DNA of 64,000 nt, taken from contig CAWCZO010000011.1 in the NCBI GenBank assembly GCA_963800065.1, positions 372,001 to 436,000 on the forward strand, in the 5' to 3' direction. The position numbers and the translations under genes are program-made. Below the pieces are notes generated by a model, which was not told the DNA's origin, searched no databases, and was given only the letters and a program-made list of their open reading frames with translations. The DNA is from CAWJFJ01 sp963800065. GTDB taxonomy: Bacteria; Actinomycetota; Acidimicrobiia; Acidimicrobiales; UBA8190. Of the stretch, positions 33,898-43,332 are shown in pieces (positions within the stretch are counted from its first letter, which is position 1; each line of letters begins with the position of its first letter).

Positions 33898-35538
33898 CTA
33901 CGAATTGAGGTGACTGCGGAGGTCTTCTTCGTTGCGGCAGCGGTCGAGAGCGACGCCTTCGCTGATGCGCCCCTCCTTCACCAGTCGGGCGAGGCCCTGG
34001 TCCATCGTGGACATGCCGTACTGGCTTCCCGTCTGCATCAATGAATAGATCTGGTGGGTCTTGGCGCTCCGCACCAGGTTGCGGATGGCCGACGTGCAGA
34101 CCATCACCTCACAACAGGCGGCGCGCCCGGTCCCGGCGGCGTCGGGCACCAGCTGCTGGGTGACCACTCCTTCGAGGGCGCCGGCCAGCATGGTCCTCAC
34201 CTGCTCCTGTTGCGTTGTCGGGAACACGTCGATGACACGGTCGATCGTCTGGGGCGCGTCCTGGGTGTGCAGGGTGCCGAACACCAGGTGACCGGTCTCG
34301 GCCGCCGTCAACGCCATGGAGATCGTCTCCAGGTCACGCATTTCTCCGACGAGGATCACGTCCGGGTCCTCACGCAGGACACGCCGCAACGCCTCGGCGA
34401 AGGACATGGTGTCCTGACCGAGCTCTCTCTGATTGACGATCGACCGCTTGTGGTTGTGGAGGAACTCGATGGGGTCCTCGACGGTCACGATGTGCAACGG
34501 CTTGTTCCTGTTGATGATGTCGATGAGCGACGCCAGGGTCGTCGACTTACCCGACCCGGTCGGACCCGTGACCAGCACCAGCCCCTGCCGGAGCTCGGTG
34601 AACATGCGAACAGATTCGGGGATGCCCAGGGTCTCGAAGGCTGGGATCTCGTGCGGGATGGCACGCAGGACGCCGGCCACCGTGCCGCGCTGTTGGAACA
34701 CGTTCAACCGGAACCGCCCCACCCCGGGGATGGAGTGCGACGTGTCCAGCTCCTTCTCGGCCTCGAACTTCTCCCGCAGCGCCTGGGTCAGGACGCCGAA
34801 GATCATCTCCCGGATGGTCTCGTTGTCCAGCTGCGGACACCCCTCGATGGGGCGGATGGCACCGTGGAGCCTGATGCACCCGGGCATACCCGACGTCAGG
34901 TGCAGGTCGGACGCCCCCACGTTGGAGGCGTAGCGCAGCAGGTCGTCGAGGTGCATGGGCATGGTCGGTTCCGACGTGACCGACGACACCGACCCCGTCG
35001 GCTCCGGGATCTCCACGCCCACCGGCTCAGAGGTCCCGGTGACGGCGGGCGCCGACGCCGTCGGCTGCGCCCCGTTGGTCGACCCTCCGGGCTGGGCGGC
35101 GCCCAGGATCGCCTCGATGGCCATGGGGTCGCCGAGCACGGGCACGATCTCGTAGCCGAGGATCCCCGACAGGGCCCGCAGGTCGTCGATGTCGGGCGGA
35201 TCGGCGTACGCCACCATGAGCCGCTGCCCGTCGATGCGGTAGCCCACCGCTCCGTAGTCCGGGCCGGCGGCGGTCATGAAGGCCTGGACGGCGCCGGGCT
35301 CGGGTGGGTTGTTGACGAGGTCGGCGACGGGCAGTTGCGAGATCTGGGACAGAACCCCCAGGGTGACCTCGGGAGACGCCACGGCGCGTCCGATCACCAG
35401 CGCCGTGAACGACGAACCGCCGGCGCTGGCCTCGTCGAAGAGCGGCGTGACGTCGGCTTCGCGGACGTACCCCCCGGCCACCAGCGCCTGGGTGAGCTTG
35501 CGCGCCCATTCGACCCGTGTCGTGGCGGAGGGGCTCAT
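33898..35538 (-). CDS. pilT: Pilus retraction ATPase PilT with N-terminal MshEN-like extension
   Basis: A 546-residue ATPase, about 190 longer than usual PilT. The extra N-terminal part (1-150) resembles the MshEN c-di-GMP/regulatory fold (VREADVTPLFDEAS, YADPPDIDDLRALSGIL). The ATPase has Walker A GPTGSGKST, Walker B VILVGEMRD, the His box HTQDAPQTIDR and AIRNLVRSAKTHQI, close to the AIRNLIRE motif required for retraction. Its ATG overlaps the pilB stop by 4 bases. A second, shorter PilT is at 38895. Confidence 0.92.
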   Translation of the reverse strand: MSPSATTRVEWARKLTQALVAGGYVREADVTPLFDEASAGGSSFTALVIGRAVASPEVTLGVLSQISQLPVADLVNNPPEPGAVQAFMTAAGPDYGAVGYRIDGQRLMVAYADPPDIDDLRALSGILGYEIVPVLGDPMAIEAILGAAQPGGSTNGAQPTASAPAVTGTSEPVGVEIPEPTGSVSSVTSEPTMPMHLDDLLRYASNVGASDLHLTSGMPGCIRLHGAIRPIEGCPQLDNETIREMIFGVLTQALREKFEAEKELDTSHSIPGVGRFRLNVFQQRGTVAGVLRAIPHEIPAFETLGIPESVRMFTELRQGLVLVTGPTGSGKSTTLASLIDIINRNKPLHIVTVEDPIEFLHNHKRSIVNQRELGQDTMSFAEALRRVLREDPDVILVGEMRDLETISMALTAAETGHLVFGTLHTQDAPQTIDRVIDVFPTTQQEQVRTMLAGALEGVVTQQLVPDAAGTGRAACCEVMVCTSAIRNLVRSAKTHQIYSLMQTGSQYGMSTMDQGLARLVKEGRISEGVALDRCRNEEDLRSHLNS

Positions 35539-37895
35539 GCCACCACCCGCAATACTTCCTCGAGGGTTGTCTCACCCTCGAGCGCCTTGCGCAGTCCGCT
35601 CTGGCGCAGGGTCACCATGCCCTGGTCGACGGCGAGCCTGTGGATGTCATCGGCCGTTCCTCCTTCGATGATCAGGTGCTCGATCCCCTCGGAGACGACG
35701 AGCAGTTCGAGTAGGGCCTTCCGGCCCAGATACCCGGTGGTAGAACAGGCCGAGCACCCGATCGCCTTGTAGAGCACCGGGTTCGGCTTGTCGGCGAAGA
35801 GCTCCTCGGGGGTCCATCCGGCGGCCACGATCTCGGCCTCCGTCGGTTCGTAGGCCTCGCGGCAGTGCACGCAGAGGCGGCGGGCCAGGCGCTGGGCCAG
35901 GGCCGCCGTCAGCGCCGAGGTCACCAGGAACGGCTCCATCCCCATTTCCACCAGACGCATCGGCGTGCTGGCCGAGTCGTTGGTGTGCAGGGTGGCGAGG
36001 ACGAGGTGACCGGTCAGAGCCGCCTCGATCGAGATCATGGCCGTCTCCCGGTCACGGATCTCACCCACGAGCACGATGTCGGGGTCCGAACGCAGGATCG
36101 ACTTCAGAGCGGAGGCGAACGTCAGGCCCGCCTTGATGTTGAGCTGGACCTGATTGATCCCTTTCAGACGCAGCTCCACGGGGTCCTCGACGGTGATGAT
36201 GTTCTTCTCCGGCGCGTTGAGGGCAGCCAGGGTGGCGTAGAGCGTGGTCGTCTTTCCCGAACCCGTCGGTCCGGTGACGAGAATGGTGCCGTAGGGCTTG
36301 GTGTAGATCCCCCGGTAGATCTCGAGCAGGTCGTCGTCGAAGCCGAGATCCTCGAAGCCCAGAACGATGTTCGACTTGTCGAGGACCCGCATGACCACCT
36401 TCTCCCCGTAGATGGTGGGGAGAGTGGCGATGCGGAGGTCGATGGAGCGGCTGCCCACGGTCAACGAGATCCGGCCGTCCTGCGGGAGCCGGTGCTCGGC
36501 GATGTTCATGTCCGACATGACCTTCAGGCGGGTGGTCACGGCGGCGGCGATGGCCCGTGGGGCGGTCGAGATGTCGTGCAAGACGCCGTCGATCCGGTAG
36601 CGGATTCGCAGGTTCTCACCGGTGGGCTCGACGTGGATGTCCGAGGCCCGCTCGTTGAGTGCCTGGAGGACGAGGAGGTTCACATACCGGACGATGGGGG
36701 CGTCGTCCACCACGGCTTGGAGGTTGCCCAGGTCGTCGTCCATGGTGTCGTCGAAGTCCGACGCCACCGACTGGGCCACCTCGGAGGCGTCGCCGCCCTG
36801 GTGGTACGCCCGGTCGATGTAGGTGCTGATCTGGGACCGGGTGGCCACCACGGTGATGAAGGTCCGCCCGATGATGGTCCGCAGGTCGTCCATGGCGAAC
36901 ACGTCGGTGGGGTTCGAGGTGGCGACGAGGAGAACCCCGTCACGGTTGCCGAAGACGAGGACGTTGTGATGGCGGGCAGTGGCTTCGGGCAGGTGGTAGG
37001 CGGCGGCGAAGTCCGTGTTCTGCAGGTCCAGGTCGACGAATTCGAGACCCATCTCCTGGGCCATCCCCCACATCAGGTCGGCTTCGTTGACCAGCCCCCT
37101 GACGGTGAGGATGCGCGCCACCGCCTGCCCTGTCCGCTCCCGCTCGGCCAGGACGTCGCGCATGGTCGCCACATCCACCCGGCCCCCCTCGACGAGGACG
37201 CGCGCCAGGGGCGGGAAGTGCATGAGCTCTTCGGGCGAACTGACTTCGTGGTCGGTGCCTTCGGTCGTCGTCAGACGCGGACTCTGCGCCGCCGCCGTCT
37301 GAGCGCCGGCGGCGGTGGCCATCTGCTCGTAACCGATGGCGACGGAAGGGGATCGCACCTCGGCCGGATCCGGGGGAGCGGCGGCCGGCTCGAACACCGT
37401 GTCGAAGGGCGGCTCCCACACGCCCGCGGAGGGGTCGTCGACGGCGGCACCGGCCGGCGGTGTCTCCACCGACGCCGGACCCGCCTGAGGGAGTTCGTCG
37501 GCGGGCCATGGCGGGACGGGCGGGGCTCCGGCACCGTTGGCGGCGCTGACGCCGGCACCGTCGGGGGCCCCCGTCGGTCCCAACGGGGCCGACGGTCCCT
37601 CGGTGCGGTAGACCCGATCCAGGCACGCCTCGATCTGTTCCTCGGGAGCCACCACGGCGACGAATTCCCGTCCCATCGTGGCTCGCAGCGTGTCGAGGGC
37701 GACGACGTCGGTCGGATCGGAGATGGCCACCACCGGGGCCCCGAATTTGCGGCCGATGGGGACGACGTGGTGGTGCCGGGCCACGGACACCGGGAGCAGG
37801 CGCGCCGCACTGGCGTCGATGCTGTATCGATCGAGATCGACAAACTCCAAGTTGTGATCGCTCGCGAGGAGCCGACCGGCTGCCGCGTCGCCCAT
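35535..37895 (-). CDS. pilB: Pilus extension ATPase PilB with two MshEN domains
   Basis: A 786-residue assembly ATPase. Two MshEN-type domains (about 1-95 and 240-370; YSIDASAARLLPVSVARHHH and NTDFAAAYHLPEATARHHNV) are joined by an acidic Pro/Ala linker. Then come the N2 domain (ASDIHVEPTGENLRIRYRID), Walker A GPTGSGKTTT, Walker B VLVGEIRDRETA and a tetracysteine zinc site (CVHC, CSAC). MshEN domains bind c-di-GMP in other bacteria. ATG 37895 is chosen because residues before it are unlike the family and a longer frame to 38030 overlaps the divergent peptidase gene. Confidence 0.93.
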   Translation of the reverse strand: MGDAAAGRLLASDHNLEFVDLDRYSIDASAARLLPVSVARHHHVVPIGRKFGAPVVAISDPTDVVALDTLRATMGREFVAVVAPEEQIEACLDRVYRTEGPSAPLGPTGAPDGAGVSAANGAGAPPVPPWPADELPQAGPASVETPPAGAAVDDPSAGVWEPPFDTVFEPAAAPPDPAEVRSPSVAIGYEQMATAAGAQTAAAQSPRLTTTEGTDHEVSSPEELMHFPPLARVLVEGGRVDVATMRDVLAERERTGQAVARILTVRGLVNEADLMWGMAQEMGLEFVDLDLQNTDFAAAYHLPEATARHHNVLVFGNRDGVLLVATSNPTDVFAMDDLRTIIGRTFITVVATRSQISTYIDRAYHQGGDASEVAQSVASDFDDTMDDDLGNLQAVVDDAPIVRYVNLLVLQALNERASDIHVEPTGENLRIRYRIDGVLHDISTAPRAIAAAVTTRLKVMSDMNIAEHRLPQDGRISLTVGSRSIDLRIATLPTIYGEKVVMRVLDKSNIVLGFEDLGFDDDLLEIYRGIYTKPYGTILVTGPTGSGKTTTLYATLAALNAPEKNIITVEDPVELRLKGINQVQLNIKAGLTFASALKSILRSDPDIVLVGEIRDRETAMISIEAALTGHLVLATLHTNDSASTPMRLVEMGMEPFLVTSALTAALAQRLARRLCVHCREAYEPTEAEIVAAGWTPEELFADKPNPVLYKAIGCSACSTTGYLGRKALLELLVVSEGIEHLIIEGGTADDIHRLAVDQGMVTLRQSGLRKALEGETTLEEVLRVVA

Positions 37896-38023
37896 GCACG
37901 CACCATCGGCACGAACCGAGTCCAGATTGAACGGCGATCTCCCGAGACCCGTGCCCGGCCAGGCAGGGTTCCGGGGGGCGGTGGTGGTACCGTGGCCGCC
38001 CGAATGGGCCTCGTGCGCACCGA

Positions 38024-38884
38024 ATGACATCCTCCCTGGTCACGGCCGGTGCCGCGTGGTTGACCGGGACCGGCACCACGACCCTGGCCACCACCGTCGT
38101 CGGACGGGGAGAGGTCACCGTCTTCGCCGCCGTGGCCGGCGTGATCGTCGGATCCTTCCTGAACGTCGTCGTCTACCGGGTGCCCCGCGGCCTCTCGGTG
38201 GTCGCGCCCCCCTCGTTCTGCCCCCACTGCGAAACCCGCGTCCGACCGTACGACAACATCCCCGTCCTCTCGTGGGTGGTGCTCCGCGGGCGCTGCCGGC
38301 AGTGCCGCCACCCGATCTCGGTCCGCTACCCCCTGGTGGAGCTGTCCACCGGGATCGTCTTCGCCGCCGTCGCGTGGGGTTTCGGTCCCCACTGGGGGGT
38401 GGCCGGATATTGCGTCCTGGCTGCCACCCTGGTCGCCCTCGTCGCCATCGAACGCGACGGGTTGGCACCCACGCTCTCCGTCGCCGTGATCGGCACGGCC
38501 ATCGCCTTCGCCTTTCTCGTGGCCGCCGGGGCGGTCGACCGCCGTTGGGCCCACGTCGTCGGGCTGGTGGCCGGGGTGGTCGTGGCTGCTGTCCTCGTCG
38601 CCCTCATCCGCCGCCGCACCCACTCGGTCGAAGGGTCGGGGTGGTCGACAGCCGCACCCGTTCTGCTCCCGGTGGGCGCCGCCCTGGGCTGGCTCGGACC
38701 GGCCTACGCGGCAGAGGGGCTGGCCGGCGCCGCCCTCGTATTTCTGGCCGCCCGGGGAGTCCGGCCGGGGCCTCGGTCCCCATCGTCGGGTCGGGGGAGG
38801 GGTGTTCTGGGCCTGGCCCTGGCCGCCGGGGTGGTGGTGGCGACGGTGGTGGCCGTGGCCGCAGGGGCGGGGGCCGGTACCTGA
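38024..38884 (+). CDS. pilD: Prepilin peptidase homologue lacking both catalytic aspartates
   Basis: A 286-residue polytopic protein of family A24. The N-terminal methylase-type part is well kept: GSFLNVVVYRVPRG (43-56) and the zinc pairs Cys66/Cys69 and Cys91/Cys94, with the VRYPLVEL motif. In the peptidase half, the first Asp region reads ALVAIERDGLAPT (Glu143 where Asp is expected), and the GxGDxKL loop reads EGSGWSTAAP (Thr209 at the Asp place). Cleavage activity is therefore doubtful; it may only methylate, or be decayed. It starts on the opposite strand to pilB, at most 128 bp away. Confidence 0.82.
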   Translation: MTSSLVTAGAAWLTGTGTTTLATTVVGRGEVTVFAAVAGVIVGSFLNVVVYRVPRGLSVVAPPSFCPHCETRVRPYDNIPVLSWVVLRGRCRQCRHPISVRYPLVELSTGIVFAAVAWGFGPHWGVAGYCVLAATLVALVAIERDGLAPTLSVAVIGTAIAFAFLVAAGAVDRRWAHVVGLVAGVVVAAVLVALIRRRTHSVEGSGWSTAAPVLLPVGAALGWLGPAYAAEGLAGAALVFLAARGVRPGPRSPSSGRGRGVLGLALAAGVVVATVVAVAAGAGAGT

Positions 38885-38894
38885 AGAGGCCGGC

Positions 38895-40013
38895 TCAGGG
38901 GGCCAGCGCGCTCACGAATCCGCGCCCGGTCGGAACGATGCCCAGACGTTCGAGCATCACCTTCAGGTCGTGCGGGTTGGAGGCGGCGTTCATGGCTTCG
39001 CGCAGGTCGATGTCGTTGTTGGCCAGGAGGTGCACCAGGGCCTGGTCGAAGGTCTGCATGCCGTAGTACTCGCCGTCGGCGATGATCTGGTCGATCTCCG
39101 ACGTCAAGAGCGGGTCGGCGATCGCCTGTTGGATACGGCCGTTCACGACCATGACCTCGAGGGCGGGGATCCTGCCCTTCCCGTCCGCCCGGGGGATCAA
39201 CCTCTGGCAGATGGTGCCGGTCAAAGCGCTGGCCAGGCTCAAACGGATCTGACGGTGCTGGTGGGGCGGGAAGAAATCGACGATCCGGTTGACCGTCTCC
39301 GTCGCCGTGGTGGTGTGCAGGGTCGAGAAGACGAGGTGCCCGGTCTCGGCCGCCGTCAGGGCCGTGAACACCGTCTCCGGGTCGCGCATCTCCCCGACGA
39401 GGATGACATCGGGGTCCTGGCGGAGAACCACCCGCATGGCGCTGGTGAACGACTCGGTGTCGAATCCGACCTCTCGCTGGTCGATGGTGGCGTTGGCATC
39501 GGTGTGGAGGTACTCGATGGGGTCCTCGACGGTGATGACGTGGCACGAACGTGTCTCGTTGATGTGATTGATCATGGCCGCCAGAGTGGTGGTCTTCCCC
39601 GAGCCGGTCGGTCCCGTCACCAGGACGAGACCACGCTGCTCCTCGGCCAGGCGTCGCACCACTTCGGGGAGTGCCAGCTCCCCGATGGTGGACGCGCTGG
39701 TGCGGACACGTCGCACGGCCAGCGCCACCGAACCACGCTGGTAGAAGGCGTTGATGCGGAACCGGCCCACGCCGGGCACGCTGTAGGCGAAGTCGGCCTC
39801 GTGCTTCTCGGTGAAGATCTCGCAGATGTTGGGAAGCATGATGGCCTCGGCCAGCAGTCGCGCTTCCTCGGCACTCAGACGGGGCTCGTCATCGAGTGTG
39901 CGCAGGTGCCCGTCCACACGTACCCGGGGCGACGAGCCCGCCTTGACGTGAAGGTCCGAACCGTCGAGGTCGCAGAGAACCTGCAGCAGTCGGTTGAAGT
40001 CGTCCAGGTCCAT
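38895..40013 (-). CDS. Second PilT-family ATPase
   Basis: A 372-residue PilT/PilU-type ATPase without extension. It has the N-terminal GSDLHVKAGSSPRVRVDG, Walker A GPTGSGKTTT, the Asp box ITVEDPIEYLH, Walker B VILVGEMRDPET and the His box HTTTATETVNR. The position of the retraction motif AIRNLIRE reads RIQQAIADP, so it may be an accessory PilU-like motor. ATG 40013 is set by homology; the much longer frame upstream is arginine/proline-rich and rejected. It is convergent with the pilD-like gene, 10 bp apart. Confidence 0.9.
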   Translation of the reverse strand: MDLDDFNRLLQVLCDLDGSDLHVKAGSSPRVRVDGHLRTLDDEPRLSAEEARLLAEAIMLPNICEIFTEKHEADFAYSVPGVGRFRINAFYQRGSVALAVRRVRTSASTIGELALPEVVRRLAEEQRGLVLVTGPTGSGKTTTLAAMINHINETRSCHVITVEDPIEYLHTDANATIDQREVGFDTESFTSAMRVVLRQDPDVILVGEMRDPETVFTALTAAETGHLVFSTLHTTTATETVNRIVDFFPPHQHRQIRLSLASALTGTICQRLIPRADGKGRIPALEVMVVNGRIQQAIADPLLTSEIDQIIADGEYYGMQTFDQALVHLLANNDIDLREAMNAASNPHDLKVMLERLGIVPTGRGFVSALAP

Positions 40014-40590
40014 GCCGACCCAGTGTACGACACCGGGAAAGTTAAACGACCGTTTTCGTGACTGAATGCACACGCCATGTGGCCACTCGAATCCGTGACG
40101 GAACGGGGGTGCGACTGCGTGGACGGGACCCGACCGCAAGGGCCGTGACGAAACATTGTCGACAGCGGGTCCTCGTGATTCGACCACAGCCGGGTGCCGA
40201 GACGGCCGACGCGGCGACGGCGTGGTCGGCGGTGTGGAGGCCGTCGGCGTCCGTCGCCTCGGCGCCGTGACGGGCCCTGAGCTCTGTCCGGGGTCGGGGT
40301 TCGGACCGTCGTCCTCGGAATCGCCCTCCCGGTGCGGCACCGGGGTGCCGACGGGATCCGGCCCCGACGACGCCCCGGCGGCAGGGGGCCGATCACCGGT
40401 GGAACCGGCTCGGTCCGGACCGTGGTGTGGTGACCCGAAACACGGATTGTGCTGCGGAAACCACTCCCCCCACCTTCGGAGAGGAGGAACGGGACGCCTC
40501 GTGGCGATAGTCTCACAGGGTCCGTGATCGTCATGGAACCGCAACACTGCTGTGCCGTTTTCGTCAGTTTTGGGGGTAAAGATCGCACCC
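40014..40590. other. Intergenic region between divergent genes
   Basis: About 577 bases with no supportable gene. Open frames on both strands are low-complexity Arg/Pro/Gly. The part nearest the pilT-like gene (40020-40065) is notably AT-richer, with TTTAAC and TACACT elements on the minus strand, and probably holds its promoter. Confidence 0.5.
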
Positions 40591-40887
40591 ATGGAACCCC
40601 TCGTTCTGGAGTCCTGCCACAGCACCTGGCTTTTTGACACCGACCGGATGCGATTCCGCCGGGTTCTGAAGGGCCTCCACCTGGACAATCACCCGGCCTC
40701 CACCGGGTGGCGGCCCTACTTCGGCCTGGACATCGATCCGGTCTCGGAGTCCTTCGTGGTCCTGCTGAACCCGGAGGGGACACGGCTGCTGCGGTCGTGG
40801 CGCCATGTCGAACACTGCACGCAGTGCGGCGGCGAGGCGACGGGCGAGCTCTCGCTCGACGAGCTCCGGAGCGCAGCCCGAGCCTGA
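40591..40887 (+). CDS. Small protein of unknown function
   Basis: A 98-residue protein (MEPLVLESCHSTWLFDTDRM start) with clean codon use. A compact beta-rich core is suggested by PYFGLDIDPVSESFVVLLNP, and there is a CTQC pair near 79-82 that with the earlier Cys9 might bind metal. I do not recognise a family. It lies between the pilus ATPase and a proline-rich protein, so a link to pili is possible but unsupported. Confidence 0.65.
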   Translation: MEPLVLESCHSTWLFDTDRMRFRRVLKGLHLDNHPASTGWRPYFGLDIDPVSESFVVLLNPEGTRLLRSWRHVEHCTQCGGEATGELSLDELRSAARA

Positions 40888-41077
40888 GCCCACTCCAGGC
40901 GGTGATGGCCAAAAAATAGGAACTGATCGGGCGGATTCTCTCAATACTTGGCGCCGACGGTCCGATGTAGAAGCTGTCCGGCTGCGGTTGGCCGCCGGTC
41001 CCGGTCGATGATCGCGTGCCTGCTCCGGCGATCAGCTCAGAGTCCGGTCGCAGGGGCGGAAACGGGAGGGGCCGGGC

Positions 41078-42724
41078 ATGACGATGGAGAGTCGCCAACC
41101 GGAGGGGACGGAGTCCAGCTCCGATCTCGTTCGCTCCGCGGCCCTGTCCTCGGCCGATCTCTGGCACGAGATCATCGAACGCCTCAACGAAGTGCAGGAG
41201 GGTCAGCTCAGATTGGCCCGGGCCATCGAGAGCCTCGGCGTGATCGTGTGCGACGCACTCTCCGTCAACCCGCAAGCGGCTCTCGGCGGGGAGGCGACGT
41301 CACTCCCCCGAACGGCACAACGCGTCCCGCTGGCGGCGGGTCCGCCGGCCCAGCCACACGTCGCCGACCTCGGCACCGACACGGACGATGCCGCCACCAC
41401 CCAACGCAAGCTCGACTCCCTTCTCGACGCCGACGTCTTCGCACCGGCGTCGCCGGCTCCCGACATGGCCACCACCGGACAGGTCACCTCGCCACGCTTC
41501 TACGTCGCACCGGTTCCCGACGAGAGTCGCAAGGAGTCGCGCCAGACCGTCTCCAGCGGATCGTGGCCCCGTGGTCGACACGTGGCGCGAGGATTGGCCC
41601 GCGAGGCACCCACGATGTCCACCCCGGCCATCGTCCCCGATCTCACCCCGGCGGCCATCGACGCTCTCCTGTCCGCCGAATTCGGCGACGGCCCTTCCAG
41701 TCCGAACCCGCCCCTGCGGGTCGTCCAGGCATCGGAGGGCGCGGCCGCCCTGAACTCCTTGCTGGGCGCTGAGTTCGGCACCCCGCCACCGCCACCGCCG
41801 TCGTCGTCGGCACCGGCATCGGCACCAACAAGCGCACCGACAAGCGCACCAACAAGCGCACCGGCAAGCGCACCGGCACCGTCGAGCGCCGCCATGAGCG
41901 CGACGCCCCCTGGCCGCCACATTCCTCCGCCCTCGCCACGACCGTCCACGCCGGTGGCGGCGACCACGACCACCACCCCGTCCGTTCCGATGCCACCGCA
42001 ACCCCGTCCGCGTCAGGCCGTCCCCCCGGTACCGGGACCGCCCACGGGGCAACCGCCGATGACCACGCCACGGACCACGTCGCCCACGCTCGACCCTCGG
42101 CGCTCGCTCGGCACGCCGCCACCCTCGGCCGCACCGCCGCCGCCCCCCTCGGCCGCACCGTCGCCCGCCGCACCACGGCCCAATCCCGTCGCCGGCCCTG
42201 CCTCTCTGCGCCGTCCGCCCGCCCCTCCGCCAGGCCCAGCACCCGCTCCTCCGCCGGGCCCAGCACCCGCTCCTCCGCCGGGCCCAGCACCCGCCACGTC
42301 CCTGGTTCCACCGTCCGGGCGCAGCGTCCCGGCGCCGCCGATCAACCCTCCGGCCGGCGCCGGGCCCACTGTTCCGCCCGACTCCCTCGGCGCTCCACCT
42401 CACCCCGTCGAGCCGCGCCGCTCACCTCTCGGACCGGTCACCGGGACCCCGGCTCCGTTCGTCTCGGGGGGGTCCCCACCTCCCGACCCGGTGTCTCCGT
42501 TCCCCGCGCCCCCATCCACCACGGCGGCACATCTCGGGGCCAGCGCCGACGGAGTCCTCCAGCCGCCCGAGCCGGGCGACTCGGCTGCGTCCATGGTGAC
42601 CGAGATACTCTCCGCCGCGCCCCCGGCAACGGTGGCCGAACCGATCGACGACGGGCCGACCATGCTGGCCGAGGACGTCACGATCATGGCCAAGGGGCGT
42701 CGCCGGCGTTTTCGGCTGCGCTGA
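41078..42724 (+). CDS. Proline/alanine-rich repeat protein
   Basis: A 548-residue protein. The first 60 residues form a probable coiled coil (SADLWHEIIERLNEVQEGQL). The middle and end are disordered: short SAPT/SAPA repeats encoded by a near-exact 12-base unit (about 41818-41880), then three copies of a 24-base unit coding PPPGPAPA (about 42232-42300). DALLSAEFGDG and NSLLGAEFG are two related short helices (about 190 and 225) that may be binding motifs. The C terminus is strongly basic (KGRRRRFRLR). The function is unknown; a scaffold near the pilus genes is conceivable. Confidence 0.65.
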   Translation: MTMESRQPEGTESSSDLVRSAALSSADLWHEIIERLNEVQEGQLRLARAIESLGVIVCDALSVNPQAALGGEATSLPRTAQRVPLAAGPPAQPHVADLGTDTDDAATTQRKLDSLLDADVFAPASPAPDMATTGQVTSPRFYVAPVPDESRKESRQTVSSGSWPRGRHVARGLAREAPTMSTPAIVPDLTPAAIDALLSAEFGDGPSSPNPPLRVVQASEGAAALNSLLGAEFGTPPPPPPSSSAPASAPTSAPTSAPTSAPASAPAPSSAAMSATPPGRHIPPPSPRPSTPVAATTTTTPSVPMPPQPRPRQAVPPVPGPPTGQPPMTTPRTTSPTLDPRRSLGTPPPSAAPPPPPSAAPSPAAPRPNPVAGPASLRRPPAPPPGPAPAPPPGPAPAPPPGPAPATSLVPPSGRSVPAPPINPPAGAGPTVPPDSLGAPPHPVEPRRSPLGPVTGTPAPFVSGGSPPPDPVSPFPAPPSTTAAHLGASADGVLQPPEPGDSAASMVTEILSAAPPATVAEPIDDGPTMLAEDVTIMAKGRRRRFRLR

Positions 42725-42726
42725 CC

Positions 42727-42750
42727 GACCGGTGACCGGGCCGACCGGTC
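42727..42750. terminator. Hairpin between convergent genes
   Basis: GACCGGT (42727-42733) and its complement ACCGGTC (42744-42750) flank a 10-base loop, placed between the stop at 42724 and the moaC stop at 42776. A weak but well-placed bidirectional terminator candidate. Confidence 0.4.
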
Positions 42751-42775
42751 GCCGACGTTCTGAACGGTCGCTGAC

Positions 42776-43258
42776 CTAAAGAGCCGGCCGCCGCCAGGTG
42801 CCGGTGCTGCCGCCCGTCTTCTCCCACAGGGCGAGCTCGCCGATGCTCATGGAGCGGTCCGCTGACTTGCACATGTCGTAGATCGTCAGCGCGGCGGTGG
42901 CACACGCCGTCAACGCCTCCATCTCCACGCCGGTCCGGTCGACGGTTTCGACCTGGGCCTCCACCTCGACGAAGTCGTCCCCGATGGTGAAGTTCACATG
43001 GACGGACCCCACCAGCAGGGGGTGGCACATCGGAATCAGGTCCGGGGTCTTCTTCGCCGCCTGGATACCGGCGATACGGGCCGTGCCCAGAACGTCACCT
43101 TTGGTGATGGCGTTGCTGGCGACCTTGGCCGTGGTCTCCGGGGCCATCATCACCCGGCACCTCGCCAGAGCCCGACGATGGGTCTGCTCCTTCGGTGTGA
43201 CGTCCACCATCCGGGCCCCCCCCAGAGGGTCGAGGTGGGTCAGGCCGCGATCGTGCAC
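42776..43258 (-). CDS. moaC: Cyclic pyranopterin monophosphate synthase MoaC
   Basis: A 160-residue enzyme of molybdenum-cofactor synthesis, acting after MoaA. LTHLDPLGGARMVDVTPK, IPMCHPLLVG and the signature VDRTGVEMEALTACATAALT with YDMCK are all present, including the active-site Lys and His. The GTG at 43258 is the first start before the conserved region. No other moa genes are adjacent. It is divergent from the CIRCE-fmdB unit. Confidence 0.96.
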   Translation of the reverse strand: MHDRGLTHLDPLGGARMVDVTPKEQTHRRALARCRVMMAPETTAKVASNAITKGDVLGTARIAGIQAAKKTPDLIPMCHPLLVGSVHVNFTIGDDFVEVEAQVETVDRTGVEMEALTACATAALTIYDMCKSADRSMSIGELALWEKTGGSTGTWRRPAL

Positions 43259-43332
43259 CCCGACATTCTACGTGACCAGGGATTCGTCATGTGGGCCGTT
43301 GGCGCGACCGAGTCACAACTCCGACGGTAGAC

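Noticed and set aside
38895..40688. 200-residue N-terminal extension of the second PilT
   Set aside because: The extra part is Arg/Pro/Ser-rich without any domain; the family start is at 40013.
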